A stretch of DNA of 53,204 bases from Candidatus Poribacteria bacterium (GTDB lineage: Bacteria; Poribacteria; WGA-4E; GCA-2687025): assembly GCA_018644665.1 (NCBI GenBank), contig JABGQA010000053.1, positions 1 through 53,204 on the forward strand. The letters are read 5' to 3'. This document shows positions 9,389 to 17,100 of the stretch, piece by piece. How positions within the stretch are numbered: position 1 is the first letter of the stretch; every line of letters starts with the position of its first letter. Made by a program: the position numbers and the translations under genes. Under the pieces are notes generated by a model. That model ran no database searches and was not told the DNA's origin. It saw nothing but the letters and a program-made list of their open reading frames with translations.

Positions 9389-9943
9389 ATGCCTAGAACC
9401 GGCGATCCCAAGGTCCGCGTGACGCGTAGCGCGAGGCGCAAGAAGACCGTCGCGGCACGCTGGGACGGCGATGTCGTCGAGATCCTGGCCCCGGCCCATA
9501 TGCCCGAGCGGGAACTCCAAGACGTCATCGACAAGCTCACGTCGCGACTCACCAAGAAGCGCGCGCGCAAGGCGGGCCTGTCGGACGACGATCTGGCGCG
9601 ACGCGCGCAACGCCTCAACCGCGAGTACTTCGAAGGGCGCCTACGCTTCGAGTCCATCCGGTTCGTGACGAACCAGAATCAGCGCTTCGGAAGCTGCACG
9701 CCGGCCCACGGCACAATCCGGCTCTCCGAGCGTTTGCGACGCTACCCCGAGTGGGTGCTGGACTACGTGGTCGTGCACGAACTCGCGCACCTGATCCATC
9801 CGAACCACGCGCCGGACTTCTGGGAGGTCGTCAACCGCTATCCGCTGACGGAGCGGGCGCGCGGGTTCCTGATCGCGGTGAGCTTGGTGGAGGATGAGGT
9901 GGACAGCGTGGGGGAAGAGGGGGCGCCCGAAGACACGGGCTGA
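9389..9943 (+). CDS. YgjP/DUF45-type zinc metallopeptidase
   Basis: A 184-residue protein with the zinc-binding HELAH motif in VVVHELAHLIHPNHAPDFW (residues about 129-147), where two His and a downstream His/Glu would hold the metal. The preceding NQRFGSCTPAHGTIRLSERL block is typical of the YgjP-like/DUF45 (M48-related) family. The ATG at 9389 begins the conserved part; the in-frame start at 9344 would add 15 unlikely residues. Substrates of the family are poorly known. Its stop faces that of the gene at 9966-11900, 22 bases apart. Confidence 0.88.
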   Translation: MPRTGDPKVRVTRSARRKKTVAARWDGDVVEILAPAHMPERELQDVIDKLTSRLTKKRARKAGLSDDDLARRAQRLNREYFEGRLRFESIRFVTNQNQRFGSCTPAHGTIRLSERLRRYPEWVLDYVVVHELAHLIHPNHAPDFWEVVNRYPLTERARGFLIAVSLVEDEVDSVGEEGAPEDTG

Positions 9944-9965
9944 CGCCCCCAACGGCGAGTCGCCG

Positions 9966-11900
9966 TCACTCTCCGTCGGAAACGCGCTCGAACATCTGCG
10001 TATTCACACGCGCCAGCCCCGCGTCGGTCCCGATCCACACGTACTGCCCGTCCGGCGTCACCGAGTGGATGCGCGACCCACGCACCTCGATGGGATACTC
10101 GTACGTGCCCCATTTCCCGTCCGGTTGCTGCATGAGAAGCGCCTCGCCCGTGGCTACCCAGAGGGTGCCGTCGGCGTAGGCGGCGTGGATGTCTTCCGGC
10201 GCGATGTCGTCCTGCCCGAACGGAAACGCCGTCCAGCTCTGTTCCGCGTCGTTCCACGTCGAATAGCCCTGCGAGTTCGTGCGGAATCCCTGTGAGACCG
10301 TCGTGTACCAGGTGGCGACGATACCCGTGTCCGTAGCGATCATGCTCGTGATGGAGTCGCCGCCCAGGCCGCTGTCCCGTGGGGTGTACGTCTGCCAGAT
10401 CATCAGATCTCGATCCAGACGGATAACGCCCTTGTGCTTCGTACCGATCCACAGGGATTCGGGCGTCAGCACGAGCGCGTTGGCGTGCACGCCTTCGAAC
10501 CCCTCTTCTTCCGTGAAGGTCGTCCACCGGCCGTCGAGGCGCGAGTACCGCGCCAATTTGTCGACGCCACCGACCCAGACATCCCGATCGTCCATGACGA
10601 TGGCGTCGATGCCTCGTGGCAGGCCGTCCATCGGCCCGTATTCCGTGACCGCGCCGGTTGCCTTGTTCTGCCGAAGCAGCCCTATGCCGCTCGTGCCGAC
10701 CCACACGTTCGACGGACTCACCGCGAACGACCGGATTATCGTCTCGCGCGCGAGGTTCCCGATGTCCAACGCAAGGGGAGCCCCATAGCTCAGGTCGAAC
10801 TTCGTGATGCCCTTGACCGTGCCGATCCAGGTATCGGCGCCGTCCGGCGCGACGGCGAAGACGGTGTCATGCGCGAGACCGTCCTCCATGGTGTAGACGC
10901 TCCAGGCGACCTCGGACGATAGAGCCAGCGCCTCTCCGCGCAGCCCTTCGTCCATGGTCTGCGCCATGACCCAGCTCGCCTCGCGCACGACGCCGTCCAT
11001 GTCGCCCATGCCCAGATACGCGTATCCGAGCGCAAGATGCGCCCGCGCCTCGTACGGGCTACCCGGGTACAGCGACAGGAACTCCGCCAGCGTGAACTGC
11101 GCCCGCGCGTGGTCTTCCATCGAGCCGTACAGCCTGCCCAACGCGAACAGATTCTCCTCGGCGAACGGGTGCTCCGGGAACGTCCCCATAGCGTACTCGT
11201 ACGCCTCCAGGGCCTGCATCTGCACGTCCGGCGACGCGTCGATGTTCTCCCCGAAGTACCGCGCGGCGTTGTGCGCAGCTTCCGAAGCGTACGGGTCGCC
11301 GGGGAACGCCTTCGCGAACGCGGCCAGGGCGATGGCCGCGGAGACGTAATCGCCCTGCGCCAGGTACTCGGTGGCCTCTTCCTGGATCTTGTCCGTGATC
11401 GGATAGGCGACGGGGTCCAACTGGGCAGCGAGCACATAGTGCCGAGACGCTTCCGAGGACTCGCGCGACTCCAGCAGCGCCGCCAACTCGAAGTGCCCCG
11501 CCGCGAAGCGCGGAGACAGCGCGATCGCTTCCCGCAGGTTGCTCTCCGCGACATCCGGCAACCCGAGTTCCAGGGCCTCCCACGCCGCCCGGAGCCGTTG
11601 CGTTGCCTCCGGCGCCACGCCTCCCTCGGCGTCGAGGAACTGCACGATACCCCCGGCCGGGAGGAACAGCTGCAGTTCCTGCCCATCGTCCAACCGGATT
11701 CTGAACTGCGAGCCGTCCGAGCGCAGCCACTCGCCGGAGTACACGTCGCCGTTCGGCAGGGAAACGCGCGCCTGTATCGCATCCGCCCGCGGCGCGAGGA
11801 ACGCGACCACGATCGCGATCCCTACCACGCACACGCCACGCGCCCCGGGAAACCTGAAGCGGCCGGTCGTCGCGGCTTCAACAGCCATCATCCTGCCCAT
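9966..11900 (-). CDS. Exported TPR plus Reg_prop beta-propeller protein
   Basis: A 644-residue protein with an N-terminal signal or anchor (residues about 20-42), a short beta domain (LPNGDVYSGEWLRSDGSQF), TPR-type helical repeats from about 95 to 340, then a two-component-regulator-propeller-like domain from about 345 to the end. Blades carry WIGTVKGITKFDL, VWVGTSGIGLLRQNKATG, VWVGGVDKLARYSRLDGRW, LWIGTKHKGVIRLDRD and VWIGTDAGLARVN. In hybrid sensor kinases this propeller precedes a membrane and kinase part; here there is no kinase, and the protein ends after the last blade. It is the last gene of the minus-strand arg/pyr cluster, 34 bases after the pyrD stop. Confidence 0.8.
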   Translation of the reverse strand: MGRMMAVEAATTGRFRFPGARGVCVVGIAIVVAFLAPRADAIQARVSLPNGDVYSGEWLRSDGSQFRIRLDDGQELQLFLPAGGIVQFLDAEGGVAPEATQRLRAAWEALELGLPDVAESNLREAIALSPRFAAGHFELAALLESRESSEASRHYVLAAQLDPVAYPITDKIQEEATEYLAQGDYVSAAIALAAFAKAFPGDPYASEAAHNAARYFGENIDASPDVQMQALEAYEYAMGTFPEHPFAEENLFALGRLYGSMEDHARAQFTLAEFLSLYPGSPYEARAHLALGYAYLGMGDMDGVVREASWVMAQTMDEGLRGEALALSSEVAWSVYTMEDGLAHDTVFAVAPDGADTWIGTVKGITKFDLSYGAPLALDIGNLARETIIRSFAVSPSNVWVGTSGIGLLRQNKATGAVTEYGPMDGLPRGIDAIVMDDRDVWVGGVDKLARYSRLDGRWTTFTEEEGFEGVHANALVLTPESLWIGTKHKGVIRLDRDLMIWQTYTPRDSGLGGDSITSMIATDTGIVATWYTTVSQGFRTNSQGYSTWNDAEQSWTAFPFGQDDIAPEDIHAAYADGTLWVATGEALLMQQPDGKWGTYEYPIEVRGSRIHSVTPDGQYVWIGTDAGLARVNTQMFERVSDGE

Positions 11901-11934
11901 CTGTCACGCCCTGTCCGGCCGACGCCGAGGTCGG

Positions 11935-12849
11935 CTACCCAACGATACAAGTGCCACGTAGGGCGGCAAGGTTCGGAATCTCATGCCGCCGGAAGTACGA
12001 CTCGAGCCCGTCCACGATCTCCATCGTCGCGCGAGGATCAACGAAGTTCGCCGTGCCGACGGCTATCGCGCTCGCCCCCGCGATGATGAACTCCAACGCG
12101 TCCTCCGTCGTCGAGATGCCGCCCATCCCGATGATGGGTAGGCTCACGGCGTTGTACACCTGCCACACCATCCGCACGGCCACCGGCTTCACTGCCGGAC
12201 CAGAGAGGCCGCCCATCCCGCGTGAAAGGTCGGCCCGTCGCGTCTCGACGTCGATCGCCATGCCCAGCAGCGTGTTGATGAGCGAGATCCCGTCTGCCCC
12301 GGAGCTTTCGCATACGCGCGCCATGTCGACCACGCTTGTAACGTTCGGAGACAGCTTCACGATGAGCGGGAGCGCCGTTGCGCGTCGGCACGCCTCGACG
12401 AGTTCGCCGAGCATCGAGGCATCCACTCCGAACTCCATCCCGCCGCTGTCGGTATTCGGGCACGAGACGTTCAGCTCGAGGCCGTGCACGCCCTCCGTCT
12501 CGTCGAACCGCTTGCATAGCTCGACGTAGTCCGCCACCGTGCGACCCGACAGGTTCACAAGCGTGCGCGTGTCGAACTGCCTCAGGTACGGCAGCTTGTC
12601 CTCGATGAACGCGTCGATGCCCACGTTCTGGAGGCCGATGCTGTTGAGCATCCCGGCCTCGGTCTCGGCGATGCGCGGTGGCGCGTTGCCCTCGCGTGGT
12701 TCTACGGTGATGCTCTTCAGACCCACCGCGCCCAGGCGGTTCAGGTCGACGAACTCCGCGTATTCCGACCCGTACCCAAACGTGCCCGACGCGGTCATGA
12801 CCGGGTTCTTCATCGACATGCCGCCGATGTTCACGCTGAGATCGGTCAC
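11935..12849 (-). CDS. pyrD: Dihydroorotate dehydrogenase, class 1B catalytic subunit
   Basis: A 304-residue FMN-dependent TIM-barrel enzyme oxidising dihydroorotate to orotate in pyrimidine synthesis. Visible are the N-terminal MKNPVMTASGTFGYG, the ELNVSCPNTDSGGMEFG segment that carries the class 1 catalytic Cys, VKLSPNVT with the conserved Lys, and the phosphate-binding IIGMGGISTTEDALEFI near the C-terminus. The GTG at 12849 overlaps the pyrK stop in GTGA, arguing for this start over an in-frame start at 12903 and for translational coupling. Pairing with PyrK makes it the NAD-linked 1B type. Confidence 0.96.
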   Translation of the reverse strand: MTDLSVNIGGMSMKNPVMTASGTFGYGSEYAEFVDLNRLGAVGLKSITVEPREGNAPPRIAETEAGMLNSIGLQNVGIDAFIEDKLPYLRQFDTRTLVNLSGRTVADYVELCKRFDETEGVHGLELNVSCPNTDSGGMEFGVDASMLGELVEACRRATALPLIVKLSPNVTSVVDMARVCESSGADGISLINTLLGMAIDVETRRADLSRGMGGLSGPAVKPVAVRMVWQVYNAVSLPIIGMGGISTTEDALEFIIAGASAIAVGTANFVDPRATMEIVDGLESYFRRHEIPNLAALRGTCIVG

Positions 12850-13661
12850 ACGCGGTACTCCCAGATCACGTCCCGCGCGTCGAACACCGGTCCCTCGACG
12901 CAAACGCGCTTGTACGAGACGTCTTCATCGGCCCGGATCGGGACGACGCACCCGAGACACACGCCCAACCCGCATCCCATGCGGTTCTCCAACGCCACCT
13001 GCGTCGGCGCCCCGCGCTCCGTGACGACGGTCGTCAGCGCCTTCATCATGGGCGTCGGCCCGCAGGCGTACACGTGGGGGTCGCGCGTCTCCTCCTCGTC
13101 GAGGACGGTCGCCGCGAGTTCGGTCACGAACCCGTGGTAGCCCTCGCTTCCATCGTCCGTGGCGATGCGCAGCGGGACGCCCAGCGTCTCTATCTCCGAC
13201 CGACACAGCACGTAATCTTGGCTGCGAGTACCCAGCAACACCTGCGTCGGCACAGAGGCGAGGGCGAGTCGTTCGATCAGCAGGTACAGCGACGCCATTC
13301 CAACGCCACCGCCTACCACCACAGCGGTCGCGCCCTCTGGCGGTAGCGCGAAGCCTTCGCCCAGTGGCCAGGCAACGCGCGCCGTCGCGCCGAGGTCGCA
13401 TTGCGCCAGTAGTCGACTCCCACGGCCGACGACCTGGAACAGGATGTCGAACCCGTCATCATGCGTGCGGTAGACGGTGTAGGGGCGTCGGAGCAAGGGG
13501 TCCACGCGCTCCGGCAGCCAAAGGTGCAGGAACTGCCCGGGCTCGACCTCGGAAGCGGGGGCGTCGCAGGCGAGGCGCATCTCGAAGTGGCCCGGCGCCA
13601 CCTCGCGCTTGGCGACGATGCGCGCCTGCGTGTCGCGTCCCATGGGCATGGGTTCTGTCAC
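12846..13661 (-). CDS. pyrK: Dihydroorotate dehydrogenase electron-transfer subunit
   Basis: A 271-residue iron-sulfur flavoprotein that passes electrons from dihydroorotate dehydrogenase 1B to NAD+. It has the FAD-binding RPYTVYR, a Gly-rich nucleotide-binding VVGGGVGMASLYLLIERL, CGPTPMM, and a C-terminal [2Fe-2S] cluster motif reading C-x4-C-x2-C-x15-C (GCGLGVCLGC then KRVCVEGP). The GTG at 13661 is chosen because it overlaps the stop of the upstream deacetylase gene by 4 bases (GTGA); internal ATGs at 13649 and 13643 are alternatives, and the start at 13754 is too long for the family. Confidence 0.95.
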   Translation of the reverse strand: MTEPMPMGRDTQARIVAKREVAPGHFEMRLACDAPASEVEPGQFLHLWLPERVDPLLRRPYTVYRTHDDGFDILFQVVGRGSRLLAQCDLGATARVAWPLGEGFALPPEGATAVVVGGGVGMASLYLLIERLALASVPTQVLLGTRSQDYVLCRSEIETLGVPLRIATDDGSEGYHGFVTELAATVLDEEETRDPHVYACGPTPMMKALTTVVTERGAPTQVALENRMGCGLGVCLGCVVPIRADEDVSYKRVCVEGPVFDARDVIWEYRV

Positions 13662-14599
13662 TCCGTGAGCGCCTGCAAATGCGCCACCACCGAGGCGGAC
13701 AAGCCGCGCAGGCTGTACCCGCCCTCCAACGTCGAGACGATCCTTCCGCCGCACTGTTCCTCGGCGATGTCGCGCGCGAGACGCGTCAACTGCGCGAACC
13801 CGTCGGTCGTGATGTGCACGCCCGCGAGCGGGTCGTCCTCGTGCGCGTCGAAGCCCGCGGAGATCATCACGAGGTCAGGCGAGAACTCGCGCGCCACCGG
13901 TATCAGCGTCTCCTCGAAGATGGCGATGTAGTCCGCGTCCACGCTGCCGGCGGGCACGGGCGCGTTCAGGGTCGCTCCTTCGCCGGCGCCGACGCCGCGC
14001 TCCGCGCTCGTGCCGCTCCCGGGGTACAGCGGGCTCTGGTGGATAGAGAAGAAGAACACGTCTCCGTCGTCGTAGAACGCGTCCTGCGTCCCGTTACCGT
14101 GATGAACGTCCCAGTCCACGATGAGGATACGTGGGAGGCCCTTCTCGCGCTGCGCGTAGCGCGCGGCGACGGCGATGTTGTTGAAGAGGCAGAAGCCCAT
14201 CGCCTGCGTGGGCGTCGCGTGATGACCCGGCGGCCGACCACACGAGAACGCATGTTGCACATCGCCATCGACGACCGCGTCCACCGCCGCGAGGACGCCC
14301 CCGGCGGACAGCAGCGCGACATCGTACGACTCGGCGGAGAGCGGCGTATCGTAGCCCAATCGCCCACCTCCCGCAGCGGACATCTCTCGGATCGCCTCGA
14401 TGTGGTCGCCGTGATGCACCCGCGCGAGGTCATCGACTGTGGCGCGTCTCGGAGCGACGTGCTTCAGCGTCGAATCGAGACCGCTCGTCTCCAGCGCTTC
14501 CTGTATGGCGCGCAGCCGCTGCGGCCGCTCCGGGTGCCCGAATCCGGTGTCATGTGTCAGGTACTCGGCGTCGTACACGAACGCCGTATCGGTCGCCAT
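13658..14599 (-). CDS. Histone deacetylase family (AcuC/acetylpolyamine hydrolase-like) enzyme
   Basis: A 313-residue zinc amidohydrolase. The family signatures are all intact: GHPERPQRL (residues about 21-29), the charge-relay His pair in PPGHHATP (126-127), zinc ligands Asp164 and His166 in VDWDVHHGNGTQD, Asp251 in SAGFDAHEDDPLAG, and LEGGYSLRGL near the C-terminus. It removes acetyl groups from lysine, polyamines or small acetylated amines; which is unclear. Its stop overlaps the pyrK start by 4 bases and it starts 3 bases after the upstream membrane-protein stop, so it is embedded in the arg/pyr cluster. A role in acetyl recycling is only a guess. Confidence 0.92.
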   Translation of the reverse strand: MATDTAFVYDAEYLTHDTGFGHPERPQRLRAIQEALETSGLDSTLKHVAPRRATVDDLARVHHGDHIEAIREMSAAGGGRLGYDTPLSAESYDVALLSAGGVLAAVDAVVDGDVQHAFSCGRPPGHHATPTQAMGFCLFNNIAVAARYAQREKGLPRILIVDWDVHHGNGTQDAFYDDGDVFFFSIHQSPLYPGSGTSAERGVGAGEGATLNAPVPAGSVDADYIAIFEETLIPVAREFSPDLVMISAGFDAHEDDPLAGVHITTDGFAQLTRLARDIAEEQCGGRIVSTLEGGYSLRGLSASVVAHLQALTE

Positions 14600-14602
14600 G
14601 GT

Positions 14603-15412
14603 CTACACGATCTCCTCGACCAACTCTTCGCGCAATTCGTCGACGGTCAGACCCTCGCGGCGCAGCCGGAGGCCGAAGTACAGCAGCGTCACGACGTACC
14701 ACCGGATCGGGTCCAAGGCCACGACCAGGGCCAACGCCGGGCCGACCCACAGAAGCGCCGTCGAGAGCGGTATCGGCTCCGGCGCGGGAAGCGTCAGCGT
14801 CCGCGCCGTCTCGTCATATGCTATCTCGGGCGGCATCGACTCGTGCTTGCCGTCCGCGTGAGACAGCATCCGCGTGCTCGTGTTGTATTCGTCGCCCTCG
14901 GCCAATTCGCGGACGTAACCACCCGACTCCTGCAACGTGAAGTTCCGGGGCCCTGGCGGCACGAGCCGCTCAGCCATCGTCAGGGCCAGCAGGAACAGCG
15001 TGAAGGTCAGCACGACGGGCAGCGCGGTGGCGCTGAATTCGCCCACGAACAGCGTGCGGCTGCGCCGAAGCGCCGTGCGTCCGCCGTCGCCTTCTAGCAG
15101 CGTCACGTGCGGCGCGAACATCCACCACAGGTAGAAGAACAGCCCGATGATGCCGATGGGGAACGCCGAGACAAGCACCGTGCTAGGAACGGCGAGGAAC
15201 AGACCCGCTCCAAGCGTGCGGAAGTACCTGATTCGCGGAACGGGGTCGGAGACGCCCACCGCTCGCAGCGTCTCGCGCGTCGCGCGCGCCAGACCGACGG
15301 GCGTCAGCAGAAGGATCACCAGCAGGCAGATGCCTGCTGCGATGCGCGCCAGTTCCGCCGGAGCCGTGAGCACGCCTATCTGCGCCACGGCAACCGCGGA
15401 GGCGACCCCCAA
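14603..15412 (-). CDS. Multi-pass membrane protein of unknown function; true start upstream
   Basis: The first standard start codon in frame is the TTG at 15412, giving 269 residues, with hydrophobic segments near residues 10-45, 65-95, 122-145 and 215-245. A predicted extracytoplasmic loop carries Ser/Asn/Glu-rich sequence. But the frame upstream is open to a TAG at 15635 and reads as a convincing membrane-protein N-terminus (SDPWRRYTAFALLREAAGRY, then SSFAACLSLSILFAVVGLA). The true start is therefore probably a CTG at 15538 or an ATT at 15568 that abuts the upstream TPR gene's stop (TATTAA), unless a base is missing there. The family is not recognised; the DUF-type permease-like sequence LEGDGGRTALRRSR resembles 'domain of unknown function' membrane proteins with stress roles. 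Confidence 0.7.
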   Translation of the reverse strand: MGVASAVAVAQIGVLTAPAELARIAAGICLLVILLLTPVGLARATRETLRAVGVSDPVPRIRYFRTLGAGLFLAVPSTVLVSAFPIGIIGLFFYLWWMFAPHVTLLEGDGGRTALRRSRTLFVGEFSATALPVVLTFTLFLLALTMAERLVPPGPRNFTLQESGGYVRELAEGDEYNTSTRMLSHADGKHESMPPEIAYDETARTLTLPAPEPIPLSTALLWVGPALALVVALDPIRWYVVTLLYFGLRLRREGLTVDELREELVEEIV

Positions 15413-15563
15413 CGCGAGGCCGACGACTGCGAAGAGGATGCTGAGCGACAGGCACGCGGCGAACGAGGACAGGTAGCGCCCCGCAGCCTCGCGCAGCAGC
15501 GCGAACGCCGTGTACCTGCGCCACGGGTCAGAGAACAGGTCCGCGTCCGGCCGCGTCGAAGCG

Positions 15564-16283
15564 TTAATAGCCTTTGAGCTGCTGGATATACTGGGCCAGT
15601 TCGCCGTCGCCCGGCTCCAATCGTAGGGCCTGGTCTAGTATGTTGGTCCCGGCCTTCAGGCGTCCCTGGGTCACGTACATTGCCCCGACGTTGCGGTATG
15701 CCGGAGCGTAATCGGGCTTTATGTCCATCGAACGGCGCAGGTGCGCCTCGGCCAACCGCATGAGCGGCACGACCGGCCCGCTGATGAACGTCACCTGGTG
15801 GTCCATACCGACGGGCACGCGCGCGTAGATGAGGTCGCTACGCACGGCCAGGTAATCCTCGAGGAGGAGCAACACGTCGTCGGTGATGTCCCACGTGAAC
15901 TTGCCGCCCCCCTCCAGCTTCTCGTCGATGTATTCGATGGAGTCCTTTGGGTTCGGGCTGTAGCCGGTCAGGTCTTCCTCGACGGGGTCGCCCATCTGCT
16001 CGAGCGCCTTCTGGTAGTAGCAGGCGCCGAGGTCGTTCTGCGCCTCTGCGTTCTCGGGACGGATGGCGAGAGCCTCGGTATAGGCTTCAATGGCGAGATC
16101 CCACTGGTGTGTGTTCTGCGCCTGGGTGAACCGTAGCTTCGCCACGGTGTGCGCCTGGTTGAACTGCATCGTCGGGCTGCTGTAGTCGACGACGCTGCCC
16201 TCGCCCATCTGCGGTAGGACGAACACGGCCCAGAGCCCGATGACCAGGGCGAACGCACCGAGAATGACGTATACGAGTTTCAT
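15564..16283 (-). CDS. Membrane-anchored TPR protein, tandem copy 1
   Basis: A 239-residue protein: N-terminal anchor (residues 1-26, MKLVYVILGAFALVIGLWAV), then two TPR regions (LAIEAYTEALAIRPENAEAQ at about 62-82 and SMDIKPDYAPAYRNVGAMYV near 186-205) separated by a unique middle block (FTWDITDDVLLLLEDYL). It is closely similar along its whole length to the next upstream gene 16352-17068, including the ribosome site AGGGAGGG before each ATG, so the two arose by tandem duplication. They diverge most at residues 27-60. TPR proteins usually scaffold protein complexes. Confidence 0.85.
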   Translation of the reverse strand: MKLVYVILGAFALVIGLWAVFVLPQMGEGSVVDYSSPTMQFNQAHTVAKLRFTQAQNTHQWDLAIEAYTEALAIRPENAEAQNDLGACYYQKALEQMGDPVEEDLTGYSPNPKDSIEYIDEKLEGGGKFTWDITDDVLLLLEDYLAVRSDLIYARVPVGMDHQVTFISGPVVPLMRLAEAHLRRSMDIKPDYAPAYRNVGAMYVTQGRLKAGTNILDQALRLEPGDGELAQYIQQLKGY

Positions 16284-16351
16284 CGCCGTCGTCCCTCCCT
16301 AGCCGGGGTCCACTCCTCAGGTCGCGCAGTCGTCGTCTTGCGCGGCGTGTC

Positions 16352-17068
16352 TTAGCCTCTGAGCTGCCGGATGTACCGGGCCAGTTCGCCGTCGCCCGGC
16401 TCCAACCGTAGGGCCTGGTCTAGGATGTATGTCCCGGCTTTCACGCGCCCTTGTGTCACGTACATCGCCCCAACGTTGCGGTATGCCGGGGCATAGTCCG
16501 GTTTGAGGTCCATCGAGCGCCGCAGGTGCGCCTCCGCCAGCTTCATCGACGGCACGGTCTGCCCGCCGATGAGGGTAACGCGATGGTCCATGCCGACCGG
16601 CGTGCGCGCGTAGATGAGGTCGCCACGGCCATCCAGGTAGTCCTCGAGGAGGAGGAGCACGTCGTCGGTGATGTCCCACGTGAACTTGCCACCCGCGGCG
16701 AGCTTCTCGCTGATGTAGGTGATGGCGTCCGTTGGATCGTGACTGTAGCCTCGCAGATCCTCCTCGACGGGATCGCCCAACTGTCTCAACGCCTTGTGAT
16801 AGTAACAGGCGCCGAGGTCGTTTTGCGCCTCCGCGTTCTCGGGACGGATCGCGAGGGCGGCCGTGTACGCCTGGATAGCAAGATCCCAATCGCCGCCGTC
16901 CCGGGCCTGCACGACCCGCAGCTTCGCTACGGTGTGCGCCTCATTGAACAACACCGACTCGGGTGGCGCGCCTGTAGACGCGCCCTCGTCCATCCCCGGG
17001 AGGACGAACCCGGCCCACAGGCCGATGACGACCACGAAGGCGCCGAGAATCACGTATACGAGCTTCAT
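16352..17068 (-). CDS. Membrane-anchored TPR protein, tandem copy 2
   Basis: A 238-residue paralogue of the downstream neighbour, with the same anchor (MKLVYVILGAFVVVIGLWAG), the same central block (GGKFTWDITDDVLLLLEDYL) and the same C-terminal TPR pair. The ATG at 17068 is fixed by GGGAGGG 9 bases upstream and by alignment to copy 1; an in-frame start as far up as 17935 would overlap the HtrA gene and is a shadow. Located 32 bases after the HtrA-type protease stop, so likely co-transcribed with it. Confidence 0.85.
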   Translation of the reverse strand: MKLVYVILGAFVVVIGLWAGFVLPGMDEGASTGAPPESVLFNEAHTVAKLRVVQARDGGDWDLAIQAYTAALAIRPENAEAQNDLGACYYHKALRQLGDPVEEDLRGYSHDPTDAITYISEKLAAGGKFTWDITDDVLLLLEDYLDGRGDLIYARTPVGMDHRVTLIGGQTVPSMKLAEAHLRRSMDLKPDYAPAYRNVGAMYVTQGRVKAGTYILDQALRLEPGDGELARYIRQLRG

Positions 17069-17100
17069 CGCCGTCGCCCTCCCTAGCCGTGGGACACTCC

